From Gallionellales bacterium GWA2_60_18 (GTDB lineage: Bacteria; Pseudomonadota; Gammaproteobacteria; Burkholderiales; Gallionellaceae): a DNA stretch of 64,000 bases. The notes beneath the pieces were generated by a model that was given only the letters and a program-made list of their open reading frames with translations, did no database searches and was not told where the DNA came from. Of the stretch, positions 57,958 to 64,000 are shown one piece after another. Position 1 is the first letter of the stretch. Every line of letters starts with the position of its first letter. Position numbers and translations under genes: made by a program. The stretch spans positions 1 to 64,000 of the forward strand of contig MGWS01000024.1 in assembly GCA_001801105.1 (NCBI GenBank). The letters run 5' to 3'.

Positions 57958-58833
57958 TCAGGCCATTCCTGCGATCCGCTCCAGGTAGCGCGCGCGGTAC
58001 AGCAGGCGCGGACTGGCCGGCTCGTCGCTGAATGCTGCACGGTCATGCAGCACGTTGTTGCATAACAGCCCCATGCCGGGTTCGAGCCGGGCATGGAAGA
58101 TGTGCGGCAGATCGGACGCCAGCAGATATTCCAGCGCGGCGACCGCTGCCTGCGTCGCGGCATCCGGTTTCCATTCGATGCTGCGGGTGCGCGCGGTGTA
58201 GCGCATGTGCAGCTTGCCGCTGCCGTCGAGCGAGAACACCGGGCCGCCTTGTGCCGGCCGCACGCCATCGGTCTCGTCCACGCGCTCCGGAATGACCATC
58301 GCATCCGGCTGCATCAGGGCGCGCACATGTTCCGGGTTCGCGTCGCGCAACAGCAACCAAGCCATTTCGTGGTCCATCAGGCGGTTTTCGCCGCCGTGTG
58401 CCGCGCTGCGCACGCAATGCAGCACCATCGCGCGGATGGTGCGTTCCGGCGGGTTGTAGTAGCCGTCGGTGTGCCACTTGATCGCACGGTCGGTATAGGG
58501 GATGTAATGCTTGTGTGTGCCACCGGTCGACACGCGGATCTCGGAGATGCCGTCCTCGTCCGCCAACCAGTTGGCATCGAGGCGTTCCAGCCCGAACCGC
58601 CCGCCCAGCAGGCGCGGGATGCCGGTATCTTCCGCATGCGCCGGACCGGCATAGATCGCCATGTTGCAGCGGCGGATGCGCTGCATCAGCGCCTCATGTT
58701 CCGCCGCGCTCAAGGCGCTCGGGTCGCGCACCTCGACGATTAGTTCGTCCGCCGAGCGCGGCGCGGCGGCGAGCTTTGCTTCACGCCAGTGCAAGTAGGC
58801 TGCGTCGCCGTCCGGACCGAACGGATTCGCCAT
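57958..58833 (-). CDS. TauD/TfdA-type dioxygenase
   Basis: The 291-residue protein is an Fe(II)/2-oxoglutarate-type dioxygenase. The iron site is suggested by H-x-D in KWHTDGYYNPPERT near residue 118 and a distal His in NNVLHDRAAF near 261, with R in PRLLYRARYLER for the 2-oxoglutarate carboxylate. The related TauD releases sulfite from taurine, but the substrate here is unknown. It lies between DsrC- and TusA-type genes and starts one base before the end of the next gene, so it belongs to this operon. Confidence 0.8.
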   Translation of the reverse strand: MANPFGPDGDAAYLHWREAKLAAAPRSADELIVEVRDPSALSAAEHEALMQRIRRCNMAIYAGPAHAEDTGIPRLLGGRFGLERLDANWLADEDGISEIRVSTGGTHKHYIPYTDRAIKWHTDGYYNPPERTIRAMVLHCVRSAAHGGENRLMDHEMAWLLLRDANPEHVRALMQPDAMVIPERVDETDGVRPAQGGPVFSLDGSGKLHMRYTARTRSIEWKPDAATQAAVAALEYLLASDLPHIFHARLEPGMGLLCNNVLHDRAAFSDEPASPRLLYRARYLERIAGMA

Positions 58834-58834
58834 A

Positions 58835-59461
58835 TCAATCGCCGCTGACCGAAGCGCGGCGGCGCGGTTGGCGCGGCTCGCTTTCGAGCAGGTTGCGGAA
58901 GGTCTTTTCCACCATCTCCACCGCTTCTGGCGCTTCGATGCTCATTATCCGGTCGATGATCCAACCGCTGTCCTTCTCGTCCATCACCCCGCCCATGCAC
59001 CAGGCGAGGTAGCGAGTGAAGGCGAAGTCAGGGCCGTTTTCGCCATAGCCGAATTCGGCATATTCCCCGGCGCGCCGATTGACCAGGTCGATGAAGCGCC
59101 GTTTGCATTCGACCATGTCACCGCCCAGCAGGCGGCTCTCGTTCTCGGCGTGCGTCGCCGCCACGCGGTTCGCCAGCGTCGAAGTGAAGGCATAACGCCC
59201 CTGTTCCGGCAAGCGGCGATAGGCAATACGATCCGCGACCTGGATCAGGAACAGCAGGAATTCGGTGAGGAAGGCGAAATACTGCGGGCCAACCACGATC
59301 TCGAAATCGGCCTTGCGCGTCTTCTTCAGCGCGTTGTCGGCGATACGATAGATGACGAACGACAGCGCCCCGGCCAGCTCCTCCGGGGTGTGCTCGCGTC
59401 CGGCCTTGAACCAGTTGCTTTTGATGCGCAACGGTTCAGCCCTTGCGGATATAGAACTCAT
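58835..59461 (-). CDS. unrecognised helical protein of the dsr-divergent operon
   Basis: The 208-residue soluble protein is mostly helical. Notable parts are EELAGALSFVIYRIADNALKK, FAFLTEFLLFLIQVADRIAYRR, and EYAEFGYGENGPDFAFTRYLAW with MDEKDSGWIIDRIMSIEAPEAVEMV. No motif is recognised. It overlaps the end of the tandem TusA gene by 26 bases and is followed directly by the dioxygenase gene, so translational coupling is likely. Confidence 0.65.
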   Translation of the reverse strand: MSSISARAEPLRIKSNWFKAGREHTPEELAGALSFVIYRIADNALKKTRKADFEIVVGPQYFAFLTEFLLFLIQVADRIAYRRLPEQGRYAFTSTLANRVAATHAENESRLLGGDMVECKRRFIDLVNRRAGEYAEFGYGENGPDFAFTRYLAWCMGGVMDEKDSGWIIDRIMSIEAPEAVEMVEKTFRNLLESEPRQPRRRASVSGD

Positions 59462-59912
59462 GCACGCCGGCGTCCGCCTCGACGGTCTCCAGCAGCGTCA
59501 TGCCCGTGGCGGAAGCCCAGCCGCCGATGTCGGACTGCACACCGGGACAATCGCTGACCAGTCGCAATACTTCGCCCGGCTGCATGCCATTCAGCAGCTT
59601 CTTCGCCTCGACGATGGGACCGGGGCAGACCGCACCGCGAATATCCAGCGTGACGTTGGCGTGGTGCGCATGGCCTTGCCCCTTCTGGATGTGATACCCG
59701 GTTCCGCCGTCAGGCAGCTTTTCAGCCTTCAATATCTGGTTGCCGGTCTGCTTCGCCCAGGCAAACAGATCATCCGGCGTGCCTGGGCAATCCGACACCA
59801 GCAGCAATACCTGTCCCGGCGACAGCTCGTCCACCATGCGCTTCGCGCCGATAAGCGGCCTTGGGCAGGATAGCCCCTTCATGTCGAGCACTACGTTGAC
59901 CATGTCCATCAT
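59436..59912 (-). CDS. tandem TusA-domain fusion protein
   Basis: The 158-residue protein has two complete TusA domains (residues about 5-78 and 86-158). Each has a CPxP motif (C16 in SCPRP and C96 in VCPGP) and a second cysteine in a repeated SDCPG motif (C42 and C122). The linker is histidine-rich (GQGHAHHA). Persulfide could move between the two domains. It starts with AGGGAGATTTGAA and follows the DsrC-like gene by 45 bp. Confidence 0.9.
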   Translation of the reverse strand: MMDMVNVVLDMKGLSCPRPLIGAKRMVDELSPGQVLLLVSDCPGTPDDLFAWAKQTGNQILKAEKLPDGGTGYHIQKGQGHAHHANVTLDIRGAVCPGPIVEAKKLLNGMQPGEVLRLVSDCPGVQSDIGGWASATGMTLLETVEADAGVHEFYIRKG

Positions 59913-59957
59913 TTCAAATCTCCCTGTAACCAGCCAAGTCGATGGCCAGCAGTGTCA

Positions 59958-60287
59958 TTAATAGCCGCCCTTACCCAGCGGTTGAGGCAAACCGGCGACC
60001 TTCGCAGCCTGCTTGGCCGGGCCGATCGGGAACAGATCGTACAGAGCCTTGCTGTCCGCTTCCGGCCAGAATTCGTTGACACCCTTCAGCATGTTGCGGA
60101 AATTGGGCGTGTGTCCGTGTTCGCGATACTCCCCGCGCATGTAATTGACGACTTCCCAGTGCTTGGGAGTCAGCTCGATCCCCTCGGCAGCGGCGATGAC
60201 ATTCACTGCCTCATCGCTGTAATCCGGTTCCAGCAGATAGCCTTCCGCATCGGTTTCGAGTTCGTTGCCTGCCACTGTGTATCCCAT
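59958..60287 (-). CDS. DsrC-family protein lacking both redox cysteines
   Basis: The 109-residue protein is clearly DsrC-like (EGYLLEPDYSDEAV, PKHWEVVNYMRGEYREHGHTPNFRNML, LYDLFPIGPAKQAAKVAGLPQP). CysB is replaced by A95 and CysA by K106 (GKGGY end). Such proteins (called RspA in some surveys of the family) cannot take sulfur in the usual way and are thought to be regulatory or structural. The start at 60287 has GGAGGGAGAGAT. Confidence 0.88.
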   Translation of the reverse strand: MGYTVAGNELETDAEGYLLEPDYSDEAVNVIAAAEGIELTPKHWEVVNYMRGEYREHGHTPNFRNMLKGVNEFWPEADSKALYDLFPIGPAKQAAKVAGLPQPLGKGGY

Positions 60288-60324
60288 ATCTCTCCCTCCG
60301 TTCAATGAAAAAATCCCTACGCCG

Positions 60325-60930
60325 TCACCAGTCCAGACCGGAGATAACTTTGTAGGGTATGAAAATGCCGCAACCGAGATGCCGGTCGGCACCCAAACCC
60401 GTGCATTGCAACCGCAACGATTCTTCCGGCCTGAGGTCATGTATCACCAGCCCATAGCCGTGGATCGTTCTCTGCCCGTCGCTCAGGCTGCGGCGCATGC
60501 CACAGATCAGATTGCCCTCGATGCCCATCGCGGCCAGCTCCGCAGCTACGACTTTCATGAATTCGATCTCGTCGTCCGCGCCGGCCACCAGCTGCGCTTG
60601 CAGCGTGACATGCGGCTGTATCTCGCGCAGCTTGCCCGTGCCCAACCTGAGCACGCCGTCGCCGACATCGAGCTGCCGCCCGGACAACGCTACCGCATGT
60701 CCGGCAAGCGCCTGCGGCAGACGCAATACCAGCTTGGCACGCTTGGGCAGCAGCATCGCATCGCCGCTTTCTGCGGTGCGCAGCGGTAATACGCCGGCGG
60801 CAGTGTCATCGGCGAGCTGCGGCACATGACGCACCAGTTCCGCCCACAGCGCGAAGGGATAGCCAGCGGAAAGCGCCTCGCCGCCGAGATCAAACACGAG
60901 GTCGATCATGCGGGCATCCGCCTCAACCAT
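60325..60930 (-). CDS. Cas6/Cmx6-like RAMP protein in a sulfur operon
   Basis: The 201-residue protein matches the Cas6/Cmx6-like pattern of type I-MYXAN: MIDLVFDLGGEALSAGYPFALW, LPLRTAESG, LVLRLPQALAG, GRQLDVGDGVLRLG, FMKVVAAELAAMGIEG, GYGLVIHDLRPEESLRLQCTG and the glycine-rich GLGADRHLGCGIFIP, the RAMP loop. No CRISPR repeats or other cas genes are in the window. It is inside the dsr-divergent operon (overlap with the previous gene, gap of 37 bp to the next). RNA processing is possible but not shown; the catalytic His of Cas6 is not obvious. Confidence 0.7.
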   Translation of the reverse strand: MVEADARMIDLVFDLGGEALSAGYPFALWAELVRHVPQLADDTAAGVLPLRTAESGDAMLLPKRAKLVLRLPQALAGHAVALSGRQLDVGDGVLRLGTGKLREIQPHVTLQAQLVAGADDEIEFMKVVAAELAAMGIEGNLICGMRRSLSDGQRTIHGYGLVIHDLRPEESLRLQCTGLGADRHLGCGIFIPYKVISGLDW

Positions 60931-61147
60931 TGGACGGTGTCTCTTGCATATCGGCCCATTGCTGCATCACGGCCGCCCACTGGCGCGCCGTGCCGGGGTC
61001 GATATCGAACACGGTGAAGCGCTTGCCTTCGCGGATGCGGATGCGCAGCAAGCTCATACCGCCCTCGGCATGGTCGATCTGCTGCAGCGCGATCTCCTGG
61101 CTGCCCAGCGGAACCTTGATTCTTGCCAACTCGCTGATCTGCGCCAT
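60923..61147 (-). CDS. 74-residue protein, first gene of the dsr-divergent operon
   Basis: The protein (MAQISELARIKVPLGSQEIAL start) is soluble, with strands around GMSLLRIRIREGKRFTVFDIDPGTARQWAAVMQQW. It has GGGAGCGAACGGAA before the ATG. It overlaps the Cas6-like gene by eight bases. No family is recognised. Confidence 0.7.
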   Translation of the reverse strand: MAQISELARIKVPLGSQEIALQQIDHAEGGMSLLRIRIREGKRFTVFDIDPGTARQWAAVMQQWADMQETPSNG

Positions 61148-61237
61148 TTCCGTTCGCTCCCGGGCAGTTATCTGAATGGCGCGAGTCTATCGCCAACGGG
61201 CAGTGCTTTGGAATACTACTTGTGGTCGGTTTTGCCC

Positions 61238-61275
61238 CACCCGTTAGGGTTATCAAAACTACCCGCTACGGGTGA
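61238..61275. promoter_or_regulatory. two regulator sites between dsrA and the divergent operon
   Basis: CACCCGT-TA-GGGTTAT (61238-61253) and TACCCGC-TA-CGGGTGA (61260-61275) are adjacent 7-2-7 inverted repeats, centres 22 bp apart (two helical turns), in the 283-bp divergent promoter region 61148-61430. They could control both directions. Confidence 0.55.
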
Positions 61276-61430
61276 TGGTTTGCCCGGGATTTGCCCCGTA
61301 GTATCGCCCCATCGAAAAATTGGGCGCGCCAACATCAGACCCAAGCGACACCAGACAACGAGTCCCGCCTCTGCCGGGTTATTGAACGTTTGCCCGCAGT
61401 CAGGCTTGGGCAACGCGACAGAAAGGAAGA

Positions 61431-62729
61431 ATGATGGCCAAGAAAATGCATGATACCCCGAACCTCGACCAGCTCGAGTCCGGCCCATGGCCCAGTTTCG
61501 TCACCGGCCTGAAAGCGCTGGCGAAGGATAAGGACTATGTAGTTGACCTGCTGGGACAGCTGGAGACTTCATACGAGACCCGCAAGGGCTACTGGAAGGG
61601 CGGCACGGTCGGCGTGTTCGGTTATGGCGGCGGCGTGATCCCGCGCTTCACCGAGCTCAAGGATGAAAATGGCCAGCCGAAATTCAAGGATGCTGCCGAG
61701 TTCCATACCCTGCGCATCATGCCCCCGCCCGGCATGCACTACGATACCGACACGCTGCGCAAATTCTGCGACATCTGGGAAAAGCATGGCTCCGGCCTGA
61801 TCGCACTGCATGGCCAGTCCGGCGACATCATGATGCAGGGCTGCACCACCGAGAACGTGCAAACGGCCTGGGAAGAAATCAATGAAATGGGTTTCGACAT
61901 GGGCGGCGCCGGTCCGGCGGTGCGCACCTCGATGTCCTGCGTGGGCGCCGCGCGCTGCGAGCAGTCCTGCTATGACGAAGCCAAGGCGCACCGCGCGGTG
62001 ATCAATACGTTCCTCGACGATATCCACCGCCCTTCGTTGCCGTACAAGTTCAAGTTCAAGTTCTCCGGCTGCCCGAACGACTGCATGAATGCGATCCAGC
62101 GTTCAGACATGGCCGTGATCGGCACCTGGCGCGACAACATCCGCACCGACGAAGCACTGGCGAAGAAATGGTTCGCCAAGCACGGCATGGACGAACTGGT
62201 GAACGACATCGTGGCGCGCTGCCCGACCAAGACCTTCCAGGTCAAGGAGATCAAGAAGATCAAGAGCGGCGAGCACACCTCCAGCGTGGCGGTCAGCGAC
62301 ACGCACGCCATCGAGATCGACAACCAGGATTGCGTGCGCTGCATGCATTGCATCAATGTGATGACCGGCGCGCTGGCGCCCGGCAAAGACAAGGGCGCGA
62401 CCATCCTGGTGGGCGGCAAAAGCCACCTGAAGATCGGCGGACTGATGGGCACGGTTGTCATCCCGTTCATCAAGCTGGATACCGATGAGGGCATGGAAAA
62501 TCTGGTCGATTTCGGCCAGCGCACCATCGAATTCTTCGCCGAGAACGCACTGGAACACGAGCGCACCGGCGAGATGATCGAACGCATCGGCCTGGCTAAC
62601 TTCCTTGAAGCGATGGAGATCGATGTCGATCCGGCGATGATCAACTCGCCACGCATGAACCCCTACGTCCGCACCGACGGCTGGGACGACGAAGTTGCCA
62701 AGATCAACGCCAAAAAGCAAGCCGCCTGA
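61431..62729 (+). CDS. dsrA: dissimilatory sulfite reductase alpha subunit (oxidative type)
   Basis: In sulfur oxidisers DsrAB runs in reverse, turning DsrC-bound sulfane sulfur into sulfite. The 432-residue protein has the sirohaem-4Fe-4S cysteines C170, C176, C214 and C218 (SCVGAARCEQSC, SGCPNDC) and a ferredoxin-like cluster around C301-C307 (CVRCMHC). The start ATG-ATG (61431/61434) follows GAAAGGAAG. It is assigned to the oxidative type from context (TusA, AprM, SoeABC). Confidence 0.96.
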   Translation: MMAKKMHDTPNLDQLESGPWPSFVTGLKALAKDKDYVVDLLGQLETSYETRKGYWKGGTVGVFGYGGGVIPRFTELKDENGQPKFKDAAEFHTLRIMPPPGMHYDTDTLRKFCDIWEKHGSGLIALHGQSGDIMMQGCTTENVQTAWEEINEMGFDMGGAGPAVRTSMSCVGAARCEQSCYDEAKAHRAVINTFLDDIHRPSLPYKFKFKFSGCPNDCMNAIQRSDMAVIGTWRDNIRTDEALAKKWFAKHGMDELVNDIVARCPTKTFQVKEIKKIKSGEHTSSVAVSDTHAIEIDNQDCVRCMHCINVMTGALAPGKDKGATILVGGKSHLKIGGLMGTVVIPFIKLDTDEGMENLVDFGQRTIEFFAENALEHERTGEMIERIGLANFLEAMEIDVDPAMINSPRMNPYVRTDGWDDEVAKINAKKQAA

Positions 62730-62740
62730 GGAGACCGAAC

Positions 62741-63838
62741 ATGAATCAAGCCGTTCAAGCCGCAGCACCCGCTGCAAAACGCAAACCAAAAGAAACCGGC
62801 GTTCCGGACAACAAGAAATATCTGCATCCGTTGCTGGCGAAGAATTATGGCGACTGGAAATATCACGATCGTCCGCGTCCCGGCGTATTGCATCACGTCT
62901 CGCACAGCGGCGATGAAATATGGTCGGTGCGTGCCGGCACGCAGCGCCAGATGGACGTGCACACCATCCGCAAGCTGTGCGACATCGCCGACAAATTCGC
63001 CGACAGCCGGGTGCGCTTCACCATCCGCTCCAACATCGAATACATGGTGTCTGACGAAAAGAAGGTCGCGCCGCTGATCGCCGAACTGGAGAAGAACGGT
63101 TTCCCCGTCGGCGGCACCGGGAACTCGATCTCGATGATCTCCCACACCCAGGGCTGGCTGCACTGCGACATCCCCGGCACCGATGCTTCCGGCGTCGTGA
63201 AAGCGCTGATGGACGAGCTGTACGACGAATTCCGGCGCGAAGAGATGCCGAACCGCGTGCACCTGACGACCTCCTGCTGCGAGATCAACTGCGGCGGTCA
63301 GGCCGACCTTGCCATCATCGTGCAACACACCAAACCGCCGGTCATCAACCACGACCTGGTCGCCAACGTGTGCGAACGCCCGACGGTAGTGGCGCGTTGC
63401 CCGGTCGCGGCGATCCGTCCCGCGATGGTGAACGGCAAGCCGTCGCTGGAGATCGACGAAGCCAAGTGCATGTGCTGCGGCGCCTGCTACCCGCCTTGCC
63501 CACCGATGCAGATCAACGATCCGGAAAATTCCAAGCTGGCGATCTGGGTAGGCGGCAAGAATTCCAACGCGCGCGGCAAACCCACTTTCATGAAGATGGT
63601 AGCGTCCGGCCTGCCGAACAATGCACCGCGCTGGCCCGAAGTCGCCGAAGTGGTGAAGAACATCCTGCATGTCTACAAGGAAGATGCGCGTCCCTGGGAA
63701 CGCATGGCCGACTGGATCGACCGTATCGGCTGGCCGCGTTTCTTCGAGAAGACCGGGCTGCCGTTCACCAAGTATCTGATCGATGACTGGCGCGGTTCGC
63801 GTACCAACCTGAACGCGTCTACGCATATCCGTTTCTAA
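62741..63838 (+). CDS. dsrB: dissimilatory sulfite reductase beta subunit
   Basis: The 365-residue protein pairs with DsrA. It has TTSCCEINCGGQAD (cluster cysteines), the ferredoxin-like CMCCGACYPPCPPM near residue 246, and LPFTKYLIDDWRGSRTNLNAS near the end. It begins 12 bp after dsrA. Confidence 0.96.
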   Translation: MNQAVQAAAPAAKRKPKETGVPDNKKYLHPLLAKNYGDWKYHDRPRPGVLHHVSHSGDEIWSVRAGTQRQMDVHTIRKLCDIADKFADSRVRFTIRSNIEYMVSDEKKVAPLIAELEKNGFPVGGTGNSISMISHTQGWLHCDIPGTDASGVVKALMDELYDEFRREEMPNRVHLTTSCCEINCGGQADLAIIVQHTKPPVINHDLVANVCERPTVVARCPVAAIRPAMVNGKPSLEIDEAKCMCCGACYPPCPPMQINDPENSKLAIWVGGKNSNARGKPTFMKMVASGLPNNAPRWPEVAEVVKNILHVYKEDARPWERMADWIDRIGWPRFFEKTGLPFTKYLIDDWRGSRTNLNASTHIRF

Positions 63839-63842
63839 GCGC

Positions 63843-63864
63843 GGGTCGGGCTGAAGCCCGACCC
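63843..63864 (+). promoter_or_regulatory. intercistronic hairpin between dsrB and dsrE
   Basis: GGGTCGGGC / GCCCGACCC form a perfect 9-bp stem with a TGAA loop, without T run. It lies four bases after dsrB and may protect the dsrAB message or dampen transcription into dsrE. Confidence 0.6.
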
Positions 63865-63890
63865 ACAACTGGATTTTTAGAGGTGTCCAT

Positions 63891-64000
63891 ATGAAATTTG
63901 GGATCGTAGTCAACGAAGGGCCCTACCAGCACCAGGCCAGCGACTCGGCCTACCTGTTCGCCAAGGCGGCCATCGCCAAGGGACACGAGGTATGGCGCGT
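63891..64000 (+). CDS. dsrE: DsrE, cut by the window end
   Basis: The first 36 codons (MKFGIVVNEGPYQHQASD start) match DsrE, the sulfurtransferase subunit of the DsrEFH complex that receives sulfur from TusA and hands it to DsrC. A GAGGTGT ribosome site precedes the ATG. The rest lies beyond 64000. Confidence 0.88.
   Translation, partial: MKFGIVVNEGPYQHQASDSAYLFAKAAIAKGHEVWR

Noticed and set aside
60325..60930. CRISPR array suspected because of the Cas6-like gene
   Set aside because: No regularly spaced direct repeats are visible within the window and no other cas genes occur.

Overview
The window looks like chromosomal DNA of a chemolithotrophic, sulfur-oxidising betaproteobacterium. The conserved blocks (rpsP-rimM-trmD-rplS, ffh, rpe-gph-trpE, hemCDXY), the high GC content and the pairing of reverse dissimilatory sulfite reductase with a sat-aprM-aprB-aprA operon fit the Gallionellaceae (Sideroxydans-like) or a close neighbour. 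The family-level assignment is an inference from gene content, not a database result.

Layout. 1-1093: broken HNH-nuclease gene and an intergenic repeat. 1094-7671: housekeeping genes (xerD, ogt, rplS-trmD-rimM-rpsP, a CcsA-like gene, ffh, a HAD phosphatase, tRNA-Ala). 7801-11235: a large GGDEF-EAL sensor. 11375-18727: rpe, a lipoprotein, gph and a trp operon interrupted by a flavoprotein gene and a VapBC pair, with no trpC after trpD. 18728-20889: an accessory island with two AT-richer cassette-like genes around a recognisable integron attC site, then a HigBA pair. 20981-26273: HD-GYP and HDOD signalling genes, an epimerase and a ferredoxin-type reductase. 25692-30316: hemC-hemD-hemX-hemY plus a retropepsin-like protease gene, divergent from ppc (30397-33180).

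From 33252 onward the window is mostly a sulfur-oxidation region. It holds type I sulfide:quinone oxidoreductase, a NarX/NarL-type two-component system, rhodanese, the operon sat-aprM-aprB-aprA (minus strand), soeABC with a TauE-like permease and a universal stress protein, tusA-dsrE2, and dsrA-dsrB-dsrE, which runs off the right edge. Divergent from dsrA is a six-gene run (74-aa protein, Cas6/Cmx6-like RAMP protein, DsrC-family protein without its cysteines, tandem TusA, an unknown protein, TauD-like dioxygenase), followed after a 126-bp gap by a second unusual DsrC homologue.

Inferred pathway: sulfide is oxidised by Sqr; sulfane sulfur is carried by rhodanese, TusA and DsrE-type proteins to reverse DsrAB; the sulfite formed is oxidised either directly by SoeABC at the membrane or through AprAB-AprM and Sat to sulfate with ATP formation. 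A 7-2-7 inverted-repeat motif (YACCCSN-N2-NGGKTNN) recurs upstream of sqr, the two-component system, sat, soeA, tusA, the second dsrC-like gene and dsrA. This suggests one regulon, with the local NarL-type regulator as first candidate. The promoter and 5' end of sat have been duplicated and now sit in front of soeABC.
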